Origin: CAXXFQ01 sp963674475
GTDB lineage: Bacteria > Planctomycetota > Planctomycetia > Pirellulales > Thermoguttaceae
Direction: 5' to 3'
Length of the DNA stretch: 64,000 bases
NCBI GenBank assembly: GCA_963674475.2
Contig: CAXXFQ010000033.1
Coordinates: 744,001 to 808,000, forward strand
Below the pieces are notes generated by a model, which was not told the origin of the DNA, ran no database searches, and worked only from the letters and a program-made list of their open reading frames with translations. Position numbers and translations under genes: made by a program. Below, piece by piece: positions 54,215-63,677 of this stretch; the first letter of the stretch is position 1; each line of letters opens with the position of its first letter.

Positions 54215-55963
54215 CTAGCTCCTCGATCTCCGTGACAGAAGAGTGGCACAGAGTCCGAGTAGCAGCATCCAGCACGCGGGTTCGGGAACGCTCGCCGGGT
54301 TGGCGCCGGCTCCCCAGTTTCCGCGGACGATATCCAAATCGGCGCTGCCGACGAACCCGTCGCCGTCGGCGTCACCGTTCGTGCCGGGCTCGACGGTTGT
54401 TCCCCAGTTCCCGCGGACCATATCCAGGTCCCCACTGTTGACCTCGCCGTCGCCGTTGAGGTCGCCGGCGATCGCTTCGCTGGGCCCCGGAATCATGAGG
54501 TTGTCGATCAGCACGTCGCCTTCGGCGTCGAGCGTGCTGAAGCAGATTTCAGAGAGGCCTTCATCCACGTAGTTGGCTGCGGCGGATTCAAACCAGTCCA
54601 TACCGGTGACCGACAGGGTTGTCCCTTGCGGATCCGTGATGCTGCAGTCCCACGAGGGCGACTCGCCCTCGAAGTGGCCACTGACGGTCAAGTGATGCAC
54701 TCCGGGATCGGTCGTTACGTCGTCGCAGAACAGGACGGCATCTTCGAGGCCGGGAATCGTGGTCCAACCGCCGTTCGCGGCGCCGCGGTAGATCTGGAAA
54801 TCGCCCCGGTTATCTGCGCTGTCGCCGACGATCCGGAAGAGCATCCGGGTTCCGCTTTCATCGAGGACGTAGAAATTCAAGCTGCGAACCGCCGGATCGC
54901 CGGTATTGGTGGAAGCGAAGTCCATGTCGAAGGCCCATTCCGGCTCGGACGGGGTTTCCAGCGTCTGGATGATCTGGCGTCTATCCCATTCCTTGCTGGT
55001 TGCGTGGCCGGGAAGGAATGCGGACGTGCCGCTTCCTCCGACGGCCGTGGCGCCGGACTGGATTCCCGCGGCGTTTTTCCTCATATCCGGAGCGATCGCC
55101 CAACCGAAGGGAACGTCCGGTGTTCCGGCGTCGCCCCAGCCGGTCGTGTCTTCGAAATCGCCGTTCTGCATGATATTTTGCGAGTCGACGATCGCCTCGA
55201 AGTTATCGACGACGTAGTTGCCGGTCGAAGAGTTGAACGTAGGCAACGTGAAATACGCGAGACCGCTTCCCTCGGAAGGTGCGGCGCCGCTCTCGTACCA
55301 GTTAATTCCCGTGGCCGTGTAGACGGAACCGGACGCGTTCGTCACCGTGATATCGTATGTGGGAGTCGCCGAGTCGAAATGGCCGGTAAACGCGATATTG
55401 TTCGCCAAGGGCGAATTCGCGAGGTCGTTGCTGAGCGTCAAGCACGATTCAAGACCGGGAAGCGGAGTCCAACTCCCTTGGTTCCCACGGTAGAACTCCA
55501 GTGCCCCGGTCGTGCCGTCGAGCGACTCCGCGATGCGGAACATCATGCGGCTTCCCGAGGTAGGATTCAGTATCAACTGCATGCCTCGGCCGGGATATGC
55601 GCCGGGGTAATCCATGGCGATGTCAAACGCGATATTCCATTCCGCGCCGGTCGGCGTGATGGAGAACGCCTGTCCCATCTGGCGACGTTCGGACGTGGTT
55701 GTCGTCTTGAACGCTTCCATATAGGCGGACGTGCCGCTTCCTCCGATAGCGGCGGCTCCCTCTTGAATCGTCGCCGGATTTTTCAAACTGGTTCCCGAAC
55801 TATACCAGCCGTCCGGACAATTGAACGAGCCGGGGGCACCCCAGCCGACCGTGTTTTCGAAGTCGCCGTTGACGATCAGATTGCTCGCGAAAGCGCCTGA
55901 TGCGAGTGCCAGAATGGATACGGCCGTTAGGGCCGCAAAGGACAGTTGAACTTTCTTGGACAT
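54215..55963 (-). CDS. PEP-CTERM protein with two repeats and dockerin-like motifs
   Basis: Protein of 582 aa; ATG at 55963 with GGAGG upstream. Signal peptide to ASGAFAS. Two homologous jelly-roll-like repeats start LIVNGDFENTVGWG (about residue 27) and IMQNGDFEDTTGWG (about 265). Then two calcium loops of dockerin type I form: DLNGDGEVNSGDLDMVRGNWG and a DADGDGFVGSADLDIVRGNWG copy. The end is PEPACWMLLLGLCATLLSRRSR, a PEP-CTERM sorting tag. It is exported and probably surface-sorted by an exosortase. Confidence 0.9.
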   Translation of the reverse strand: MSKKVQLSFAALTAVSILALASGAFASNLIVNGDFENTVGWGAPGSFNCPDGWYSSGTSLKNPATIQEGAAAIGGSGTSAYMEAFKTTTTSERRQMGQAFSITPTGAEWNIAFDIAMDYPGAYPGRGMQLILNPTSGSRMMFRIAESLDGTTGALEFYRGNQGSWTPLPGLESCLTLSNDLANSPLANNIAFTGHFDSATPTYDITVTNASGSVYTATGINWYESGAAPSEGSGLAYFTLPTFNSSTGNYVVDNFEAIVDSQNIMQNGDFEDTTGWGDAGTPDVPFGWAIAPDMRKNAAGIQSGATAVGGSGTSAFLPGHATSKEWDRRQIIQTLETPSEPEWAFDMDFASTNTGDPAVRSLNFYVLDESGTRMLFRIVGDSADNRGDFQIYRGAANGGWTTIPGLEDAVLFCDDVTTDPGVHHLTVSGHFEGESPSWDCSITDPQGTTLSVTGMDWFESAAANYVDEGLSEICFSTLDAEGDVLIDNLMIPGPSEAIAGDLNGDGEVNSGDLDMVRGNWGTTVEPGTNGDADGDGFVGSADLDIVRGNWGAGANPASVPEPACWMLLLGLCATLLSRRSRS

Positions 55964-56023
55964 AGAAATCCTCCTCTCAAAACACAAAACGATTAGTTTC
56001 CCTCTGAACAAAAATGAGTACGG

Positions 56024-56800
56024 CTACTCGGGTGTATCACGCCGCCAGTTGCGCTGTTCTGAGTCATCGAGATCCGATAGTAGATCCCGAAGCTCAGGCG
56101 GGTGTTCGTAGCCGGTACTCTGGGGCGCGTCGAACGCTTCCAGGAGCGCCTCCCGGCTCATGCGGATATGGATGGCCATCAGCCGGGTTGCGGTGACGGC
56201 ATCTCGCTTCTTCACCGCGCGGAGAATCCGGCGGTGCCACTTGTAGGCGGTCGCCACGACCGACAAAGTGTGCTCCCGTCGTCGATATCCGAATACGCGC
56301 GAAAGAATTCGCGAGTCCTCCAAGACTTTCTTCATCCGTTGGTTGCCGGCGGCGTGGATGAGCACGGCGTGGAACGCCATGTCCAGCGACAAGAACCGCT
56401 GCTGCATCTCCTCGTCGAAGGCCCGTTTGCCGCTTCTCCGCAAACGGTCCGCGAGCAAGTATATTTCGCGGCAGATCTTCTCCAGCAACTCCAGGTCCGC
56501 CGGGGAGATTCGCTCGACGGCGGAACCGGCGGCGAAACTCTCCAACGCCTCCCGAATCTCATAGATCTCGATCAGTTCCTGCCGGGTCGGCGTTCGAACG
56601 ACCGTGCCCAGGCGGGGAATCTTCTCGAAGACCCCTTCAACCCCAAGTTGCTGCATCGCCTCACGGACCGGTGTACGGCTCATTCCGAGTTGCTTCGCCA
56701 GTCCCGGTTCAGAGACTTGCGTTCCCGGAAGAAGCTCGCCTCGCACCAGTTTCTGACGAATGCGATCGTAGGCCTGTTGCTTCAGAGTCCCAGTACTCAC
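56024..56800 (-). CDS. GntR/FadR-type regulator (module 1)
   Basis: Protein of 258 aa; GTG at 56800 with AGGAG 8 bases upstream. N-terminal winged helix (RIRQKLVRGELLPGTQVSEP, MSRTPVREAMQQLG) and a C-terminal FCD ligand domain (about 85-225; DMAFHAVLIHAAGNQRM). FCD regulators bind carboxylic or sugar acids. It is first in a minus-strand run that ends with the aldolase, and a palindrome lies directly upstream, so it probably represses its own operon. Confidence 0.9.
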   Translation of the reverse strand: MSTGTLKQQAYDRIRQKLVRGELLPGTQVSEPGLAKQLGMSRTPVREAMQQLGVEGVFEKIPRLGTVVRTPTRQELIEIYEIREALESFAAGSAVERISPADLELLEKICREIYLLADRLRRSGKRAFDEEMQQRFLSLDMAFHAVLIHAAGNQRMKKVLEDSRILSRVFGYRRREHTLSVVATAYKWHRRILRAVKKRDAVTATRLMAIHIRMSREALLEAFDAPQSTGYEHPPELRDLLSDLDDSEQRNWRRDTPE

Positions 56801-56836
56801 GAGACACTCCTATAGACCGAACGGAATCATGTGGAC

Positions 56837-56863
56837 AGCCTGTATATTCCTTGTATACAGGCT
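56837..56863. promoter_or_regulatory. Operator-like palindrome upstream of GntR gene
   Basis: AGCCTGTATA-TTCCTTG-TATACAGGCT, 10 perfect base pairs, 37 bases before the GTG start. The inner TTGTATACAG resembles FCD/GntR operators, which usually contain TTGTATACAA. A likely binding site for the adjacent regulator. Confidence 0.7.
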
Positions 56864-57011
56864 TTTTGTCAATACTGTAACCCGAAAATTCTTCCAAGAT
56901 TCTGACGCCTTTTCAGATTCGCCTGAGATTGCCGCTGGAGCGGCGTGAATGCAAGTGTGTTTCAATAAAAGAGTTGTGGCACTCTCATTCGACAGGGTGC
57001 AAGCGTGGTCC

Positions 57012-57944
57012 TCATTTCACCCCCGGAACGGTCTCTCCTTCTGCGAGAATCCGTTCGAATGCTCTCCATCCCCCCTCTAGAACTAGTCTGTCCGCCGTGG
57101 TGAACGCACGTTTCGCGCCGCGGCGGCATCGCGGCAGGATCGGAAATCCTTGCAGCGCGAGCAGGGCTTTGGTGGCCGCGGGATGGTCCCGCAGAATGAG
57201 CGGCTCCAGAAGGCAGAGCAGGTCATGCAATGGGGCGACCTCTTCCGGCTGGTGGACCCGCTCCCAGACGGTCACCGCCAGACGCGGCGCCACGTTCGTA
57301 ATCAGCCCGATGAAGCCGCCGGCGCCGAGGCGGCCCGCCTCCACCATGAGGGCGCAATTCGCCTGCATGATCGACAGTGGGGTTCCTTCCGCCGCCCGAA
57401 CCTTGGCCTCGATGTCCGGTAGATTGCAACTGGTCTCCTTGAACGGGCCGAACCGTCCGGTCTTGGCCAACCGCGCTACCAGTTCCGACGAGAGGAGCCG
57501 CTTGACCGGGTACGGACATTCATACAGGCCCAGATCCGCGTCGACCTCTTCCGCCATACCGAGGAAATACGCTTCGAGATCTGTCTCGCTTTGAGAGAAT
57601 GCCGGTGGGGTCAGTATGACCGCATCGACCCCCAAGTCGGCTTGGGCCTGGCTAAGCCGGACATGGTCTTGCATGTTCGAACCGAGGCTGCCGGTCGCGG
57701 CAACCGGAACGCGCGATTTCGCCTGTTCCACGGTCGCTCGAACCAAGGCCAGTCGTTCCGCCTCATCGAGATCGAACATCTCGCTGGAGAGGCAGGAGGC
57801 GAACAGGCCGGCGACGCCGTTTTCGATGTACCAGTCGACGAGCGCGCGATAGCATCCGAGATCCACGCCTCCTCGTTGGTTAAACGGAGTCACGAGTACC
57901 GGCCAAACGCCCCGGTATTTTCTTCCGAGAGGAGTCATCATCAT
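57012..57944 (-). CDS. DHDPS/N-acetylneuraminate-lyase family aldolase (module 2)
   Basis: Protein of 310 aa, clearly related to the protein at 49445. Lys in FGPFKETSC and Tyr in LYECPYPVKR are present; the substrate loop is again CLSSE instead of GTTGE. The ATG follows the stop of the transaldolase-like gene without a gap, so the two are co-translated. It probably cleaves or forms a 2-keto-3-deoxy acid. Confidence 0.85.
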   Translation of the reverse strand: MMMTPLGRKYRGVWPVLVTPFNQRGGVDLGCYRALVDWYIENGVAGLFASCLSSEMFDLDEAERLALVRATVEQAKSRVPVAATGSLGSNMQDHVRLSQAQADLGVDAVILTPPAFSQSETDLEAYFLGMAEEVDADLGLYECPYPVKRLLSSELVARLAKTGRFGPFKETSCNLPDIEAKVRAAEGTPLSIMQANCALMVEAGRLGAGGFIGLITNVAPRLAVTVWERVHQPEEVAPLHDLLCLLEPLILRDHPAATKALLALQGFPILPRCRRGAKRAFTTADRLVLEGGWRAFERILAEGETVPGVK

Positions 57945-58643
57945 CTATTCCGCGAGCCCTTCCATGTCCAGTCCGCGCCGGAGGTATCCGACGTCTTCTC
58001 CCTTCACGCGGGCCCAATTCTTCGCAAACAGCAACTCCGCCTTTTCGCTCAGTGGATGGCACATCATCCGTTCGAAGAGGGGCCAGCGCATTCCGACCGC
58101 GTCGGCGCCGGCACGCAGAGCCGCGTCGACGTCGGCCACCGTCTTCAGACTGACGGCGATGATCTCCGGAGATTGTTGCAGCCGATCGTACGCGGCGCGA
58201 ATCGCCCCAAGCAACTCGGACGCGTCGATCCCCGCCTCGCGGGCGCGGCCGACGAACGGGCAGATCCCGAACGCACCGACCGCCGCGGCCACCGCCGCCT
58301 GAGGCAATGTGAACAGGCACGTGGCGATACACTGGATCCCTTCCGACTGCAATCGTTCGATCGCCTCGAAGCCCTTGGGGTCGGCGATGATCTTGAATCC
58401 AACCCGGTCCGCCAGAGCGTGGAGTTGCTGCGCGCGCTCGACGATCGCCTCGGCGCTCTCTCCATGAACTTGGATGAACAGGGGGAGATCGCTTGCTTCC
58501 AGCAACGCTTCGGTGATTTCCTTAAGCGTCATGCGGCCTTCGTAATACTGATCGAACCCTTGCGGATTTGTCAGGATACCGGTCGCGCCCATTGCCGTGC
58601 ATTGCCGGACATCGTCCAACGAGCCGGCGCCGTAGATTTTCAT
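57945..58643 (-). CDS. Transaldolase / fructose-6-phosphate-aldolase-like protein
   Basis: Protein of 232 aa with the FSA-type short transaldolase fold: MKIYGAGSLDDVRQC, then GFKIIADPKGFEAIERLQSEGI, where the Lys of FKII aligns with the Schiff-base Lys of FSA, FGICPFVGRAREAG, and IIAVSLKTVADVDAALRAGADAVGM. It should catalyse an aldol reaction with dihydroxyacetone-type donors. It lies between the symporter and the DHDPS-family aldolase, giving two aldolases in one operon. Confidence 0.8.
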   Translation of the reverse strand: MKIYGAGSLDDVRQCTAMGATGILTNPQGFDQYYEGRMTLKEITEALLEASDLPLFIQVHGESAEAIVERAQQLHALADRVGFKIIADPKGFEAIERLQSEGIQCIATCLFTLPQAAVAAAVGAFGICPFVGRAREAGIDASELLGAIRAAYDRLQQSPEIIAVSLKTVADVDAALRAGADAVGMRWPLFERMMCHPLSEKAELLFAKNWARVKGEDVGYLRRGLDMEGLAE

Positions 58644-58698
58644 AAGTGATTTCTCCCAAACGTGTTCATTATTGGCTGAAGTGCTCCATTTCGCAAGC

Positions 58699-60226
58699 CT
58701 ATGTCTCTTCTCTCGGCATAGACCATGCGGTCAGCCCCTTCAATTCGGCACGCCTGCACCCTCGGACGAGGCTGACCAGGTAAGCAAGTGCGACGAAACA
58801 GACGTTCACGAGGATGCCGACCCAGTAGGAATGCAGACGCGGCGTCCAGCTTTCCGGCAGGACACCGAGTGCGGCCAGGCCCAGGTACAGGTTGAGTGCC
58901 AGCGCGGCGACGAGGGCAATCAGTGCCGACCTTTCGTCCACCCGACGCGTGAAGAACCCGGTCATGAAAAGTCCGACCAGGCAACCCGCCAGAACGGAGG
59001 CGATCGTCCAACTCAGATCGTTGACACTTTCCTTGTCGATATGATGAAACCCGATCGCACCGCCGATCATCACACACGCGGCGATGACGGCGATCCACCG
59101 GGCAGCCCTCAGATAGTAGGCGTCGCTTTTACCCTTCGCCAGGCACGGCTTCATCACGTCGACGATGACCAGCGTGGCAATCGCGTTGAGCGACGAATCG
59201 AGGCTCGACATCGAAGCGGCCAAAACGCCGGCGATTACCAGTCCTGCCAGGCCGGCCGGGACCTTGGTCAGAATGAAATAGGGCAACACCTGATCCGCTT
59301 CCAGTCCGGGAACCGTTGGATCGGGATTCAGTTGATAATAGACGAATAACGCCGTTCCAATGAAGAAAAAGAACGTCCAGGTTGGGACGGCTACGACGGA
59401 ATACAGAATGGCCGCCTTGCGGGCTTCGCGGGTGGAACTGGCGGCCACATAACGCTGAATGATGGTCTGATCGCTCGCATAGACCCGAAGCCAGGTGAAG
59501 ACGCCCAGTAGAGAGACTGTCCAGAAGGTCCGCTCTCCAGGGTCCCACCCCATGGGGCCGAGGCTGAACTTGTCGTGCGCCGAAGCGACGTCGATAATTT
59601 GTCCGAAGCCGCCCGGGATTTGCAGCAGAATACAGGCGATACACAAGGCGCCGCCGCCCCAAAGGACCACAGCCTGAACCACGTCGGTCCAGATCACGGC
59701 GTCAATTCCGCCGGCGATCGTGTAGAACGCGATGAAGACGCCCACGGCAATGATGACCAGCCAGATTGGGGCTCCGGTCAGAATACTCACTGGAATCGAC
59801 ATCAAGAAGAGAACCTTTGCGATCCAAATGAGGCTGTACAGAATGAACGTCAGCGTTCCGTACATCCGGACAACCGGTCCGAATCGGTTTCCAAGGTACT
59901 CAAATGCGGAGGTGATCCGCCCTCGCCGGAACAGCGGAATGAAAATCAGAATGGCCGGGATTGCCACCAGCGGTAGCGTCAAGTTCGAGACCAACTGTCG
60001 CCAATCGAGCACGAAGGCGGCCGCCGGAAAGGCCAGAAACGTGACCGAACTGACACTGGACCCCAGCATGGAGAGCCCCAACGCCCAGCCCGGGGAAACC
60101 GCGGCTGCCGACGAAATATTCCTCGGTCGTCTTGTTCCGCCGCGCAAAATACAGCCCCACGGCCGCCATTCCAAGCAGGTATAGCAGCAACGCGGCCATG
60201 TCGAGTGGTCGAAACGTGACGTTCAT
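58699..60226 (-). pseudogene. Sodium:solute symporter, one frameshift
   Basis: The intact protein would be about 508 aa, starting MNVTFRPLDMAALLLYLLGM at 60226. The frame changes near 60097 within a CCCC run, between FVGSRGFPG and WALGLSMLGSSVSSV. The rest is a typical SSS transporter of about 13 helices, with the signature region around WLVIIAVGVFIAFYTIAGG. It would import a sugar acid or sialic-acid-like solute with sodium. The start overlaps the stop of the UroD-like gene (ATGA). The frameshift may be a sequencing error. Confidence 0.8.
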
Positions 60227-61403
60227 TTGCTCAGTTGTCGTTCGCGTATTTCCCGTATTCCTTCGCCGCTCGGTCTCAGTGCCAGGAGGTTTTCCCGGCG
60301 ACTGGTTCGCGGCAGGGCGCACCCGGAGCCCAGTACAAATCCTCCGTTTCCTCCCGCCGCGTCGATGCAGCATTTCGCCTCTTCCATCAATTCCTCCGGC
60401 GTGGAATCAACGAACGAGAGCGTATTGACGCCTCCCATCTAGGGCGATACCATCGCCGACCGCCGCCCGGGCGGCGGCACAGGAAAACCCGCCGAGCGGA
60501 TCGAGCGGGCCGATGCAGTCCAGGCCGGTCTCTACGAGGTCTTCCATGATCGGCAAGACGTTTCCGCAGATGTGGCAGTAAACGCGTACGTCCGGGTTGT
60601 ACCGATGCAGTTCCGTGCAGACCGTCTTCATGTGCGGGAAGATGAAATCACGCCACATCTTGGGAGAAATGACCGACATGTTGGCGACGGGAGTCGTTTA
60701 GCCGGAGCAGCGCCAGCCCGCAGTCGATGTGGAATTTGCCCTTTTCGATTGCAATCGCGGCCCCCTTTTCCATCATCGCGTGAACCAGTTCCGGCTGTTC
60801 GAGAAGGTCGAGGAGGGCGTTGTTCATTTGACGGAGCAGGACTGTGAAGGCGAGCGTCGCGCTGCCGCAGTTGCCGGTTGGGGCGAGGCGGTCTCCGGCC
60901 AGAGCGATCATGGACCGCTGCAATTCGCCAAAAGTCCGTGTGCTTCGTAGAAAGAACGTCTTATCGGGCACGGCGAATCCGATCGACGTCGGCCATGCTC
61001 TCAAACCAACGGTCGGTGGCTGGACCAGTTCGTCAAGAAAGCAATCCGATACGGATCGTTCGAGCCGGAATCGCTTCGGATCGGAAAGCTGCGTCGCCAG
61101 GCCGCCTTGAAGATCGATCGGACCGAGTATTTCTCCCGAGGCGTCCACTTCCACGAGAACGTCGTCGACCATTCGGGTGGAACGTTTTGGAAACATGAAT
61201 AGCCTCGCCGCGTCCGCCTCGACCCCCATGGCGGCTTCTACGACGATTCGCATCGCCGTGGCAGGGTCTTCGATCACGTTGCGGAGGCTTGTCCCGGTCA
61301 GCGCCGCGGCCAGATCGACCCAGATCTTCGGTAGCGTGGGGACGCGATCCGGCTTACCTCCGGAAAGGGCCGTGTACAACCGCTGTGTGGCGGACATTGT
61401 CAT
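60223..61403 (-). pseudogene. UroD/MtaA-type protein, two frameshifts
   Basis: The joined product starts MTMSATQRLYTALSGGKPDR at 61403 and is about 390 aa. The frame changes near 60695 and 60435. VYCHICGNVLPIMEDLVETG holds the HxCG motif of MtaA/CmuA-like zinc methyltransferases, which share the UroD fold, so a methyltransfer or unknown reaction is more likely than heme synthesis. The start overlaps the stop of the GntR gene; the end overlaps the symporter start. All three genes form one operon. Confidence 0.75.
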
Positions 61404-62105
61404 GACGCGTCTTTCTCCGTTGTTTCGCTGGGGCGATCGTTGAAGTACATCGCTTCGGTCCATTCGCCTTTGAGCGCCAGAACGAGTTCCTCCAGATTGT
61501 CTTTTTCCAACGCGGCGACGATTCTTTCGTGGTTGTCGACGACTTCCGGCGGCATGATGTTCTTGTCCTCCGCGGTCAAGCGGTGATTCGTGTGGTACTC
61601 GAACATGGGTCGGTACAAGACGCTCAGCGCGACGCAAAATCGGTTTCCGGACATAACCGCTAACAACTCGTGGAAACGAACCTCGAATTCGAGCGGGGGT
61701 CAACGAGGAATCTCCGCCCAAGGCAATCTCGTCGACCAATTCGCGCATCTCTCGGACCTGCTCCGGCGTGGCCCGCCGGGCGATCAGTTCGGCCGAACCC
61801 AGTTCGATGAAGTTCCGCAGTTGCCGAAAAGCCTGATAGTCGTCCAGCGAGAAGCGGTCGTGGGCGAAGAGCGACATCAGGTCGAGTTGCCGCGAGTCGG
61901 CGATCAAAATCTGTCCCACGCCGGGCTTCGAGCGGCAAATACCGAACGCCCGCAGAACGGCGAACGCCTCGCGAACCGACGAGCGGCCGATCTCCAGGCG
62001 ATCGGTCACGTCGATTTCCGTGGGCATGGCGTCGCCGATACGCAACTTGTGGTCGCGGATATAGCGGGTGATCCAGTCCAGGGCGTCTCGGGAGGTGGTG
62101 GCCAT
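61400..62105 (-). pseudogene. GntR/FadR-type regulator (module 2), one frameshift
   Basis: Starts MATTSRDALDWITRYIRDHK at 62105. Winged helix with MPTEIDVTDRLEIGRSSVREA, then an FCD domain (LRNFIELGSAELIARRATPE). At about 61697, in a GGGGG run, the frame moves and the protein continues FEVRFHELLAVMSGNRFC to the stop at 61400. The length of the joined product (about 234 aa) is normal. Probably controls the UroD-symporter-aldolase operon that follows. Confidence 0.8.
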
Positions 62106-62124
62106 ATTACTATTTTGTCTCAGT

Positions 62125-62796
62125 TCATTGATTGGCGGCGGCGTTCTCGGTCACGCCCAGCGGCGGGTCCATCTTAGTGCGACTTCGAAAGGCCTGCCCC
62201 GGTTTCTTTCCGACCCGGGCGAGGTCGAATTTCAGATAATTGGTGGTGGTCCAGTTCTCGGCCTTGAGTAAATCGGCGTCGACCGGTGCCGACATCACGA
62301 ATGAACGATACGGATGTACGTCGGCGCTTCGCGGGTAGTCCCGTTCCACCTCCATCGCCCGCCAGATGCGGCCCTTGTGAATGAGGACGGGAACCGGGGC
62401 CGTATGATATCGGGCGTCGCAGAGCAACACGCCGTTGTCCTTGTGCCTGGGGGTCGTCCACGTCTTGCCCCCGTCTTTCGAACGGCGGATGACGACATGC
62501 CCCCAAAGTTGGCTCGTTCCCATAATGTACAGGTCGCCCCTGAAGACGAACAAGTTCGACCACCATTGGCCCGTCAGCGTCGTCAGTCGCGACCAGGTCT
62601 GGCCGCGGTCGTTTGAGGAGAAGACGTCGATTCGGTTCTTGTTCGTCCCAGGGCCAAAGAAGGAATGTGACGCCACGTAATCGCCGTTTGGGAGGATGCC
62701 GATGATCGCGATGACGACGAGGAGTTCCACCAATGTGAAGCCGGGCCGAATGTGTTCCGTCGGCTCCAGGCGGCTCGATTTGTTCGTACGTTCCAT
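62125..62796 (-). CDS. Prepilin leader fused to a partial sialidase-fold protein
   Basis: Protein of 223 aa; ATG at 62796 with GGAGG 7 bases upstream. Residues 1-35 are a type IV prepilin leader (GFTLVELLVVIAIIGIL). Directly after, in frame, the sequence becomes sialidase-like: PNGDYVASHSFFGPG, with Asp-boxes SSNDRGQTWSR and SKDGGKTWTTP. About half of the propeller is missing at the C-terminus. It is either a new fusion that anchors a glycan-binding domain on a pseudopilus, or two genes joined by deletion or assembly error. The leader matches that of the DUF1559 protein at 54119. Confidence 0.7.
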   Translation of the reverse strand: MERTNKSSRLEPTEHIRPGFTLVELLVVIAIIGILPNGDYVASHSFFGPGTNKNRIDVFSSNDRGQTWSRLTTLTGQWWSNLFVFRGDLYIMGTSQLWGHVVIRRSKDGGKTWTTPRHKDNGVLLCDARYHTAPVPVLIHKGRIWRAMEVERDYPRSADVHPYRSFVMSAPVDADLLKAENWTTTNYLKFDLARVGKKPGQAFRSRTKMDPPLGVTENAAANQ

Positions 62797-62843
62797 GACC
62801 AACCTCCGAGGGCGTGGTGGTGTTCCATGGCCGGCTACTTTAG

Positions 62844-62855
62844 CAGATATATCTG
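62844..62855. promoter_or_regulatory. Palindrome upstream of module 2
   Basis: CAGATATATCTG, perfect 12-bp palindrome 48 bases before the fusion gene start. It could be the operator of the module 2 GntR regulator. Weak evidence: only one copy. Confidence 0.4.
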
Positions 62856-63109
62856 ACAAAGTCAATGCTTCGGTCGGTTTTGCAGGCGCTGACGGTGCGT
62901 ATTTGGGCGCAATGTCTTGTCAATAAACGGGTTGTGAAATGTGAGAAATCCCGGGGCAGCTTCCGAATGCTGCGAAGTCTGAGTGACAACGCTGCAAAAA
63001 CCGCCATCCTTGCCCGACGTCAAGGCCGTTCGCATTTCCGGGGCCTACCCCTTTCGGTGTGTGCTCGCTAGAAATCGAGAGAAGCTGTATACCGTAAGGA
63101 GGTAACACG

Positions 63110-63677
63110 ATGGGTGACGTCAGCCGTGTTTTTCGCCGGATCGGTGCGGGCGAAGCCGTCGCCACCGAGCAGCTCTTGCCACTGGTGTATGACGAGTTGC
63201 GAAAGCTGGCGGCACACAAACTGGGGGGCGAGAGAAGCCGGGGCAGACGCTCCAGGCGACCGCGCTGGTGCATGGAGGCGTACGTACGTCTGGTGGACGG
63301 CGAACTCAGTCCCGGCGTGGAATTCCCGTGCTCACTTCTTCGCCGCCGCCGCGGAGGCCATGCGGCGTATCTTGATTGATCGGGCACGGGAGAGAAAAGT
63401 CGCCCCAAACATGGGGGGGATCGGTGCCGGGTCGATTTCGAAAATATCTTTCCGGCTACCGAGGCACGTCCGGAGTCGCTTTTTGGCCATGGACGAGGCG
63501 CTCGATATATTCCTGCGATGGATCACCCCGAAAAGGCGGAAGTTGATTCGGCTGCGGTACTACGCCGGCTGCACTCTCGCCGAGGCGGCGGAACTGATGG
63601 GGATTTCGACCGCAACCGCAAAGCGTCGTTGGAGTTACGCACGCGCGTGGCTTTACAATGCGCTGTCTGACCGATAG
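63110..63677 (+). pseudogene. ECF sigma factor (TIGR02999-type), frameshifted
   Basis: ATG at 63110 with AAGGAGG 7 bases upstream. Start VFRRIGAGEAVATEQLLPLVYDELRKLAA is the typical planctomycete ECF N-terminus (region 2). The frame is lost at about 63240-63335: fragments read EAYVRLVDGEL in one frame and HFFAAAAEAMRRILIDRARERK in another. Region 4 follows (LIRLRYYAGCTLAEAAELMGIS and RRWSYARAWLYNAL). A protein kinase gene usually follows such factors but is not in the window. Broken gene or sequencing error. Confidence 0.75.
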
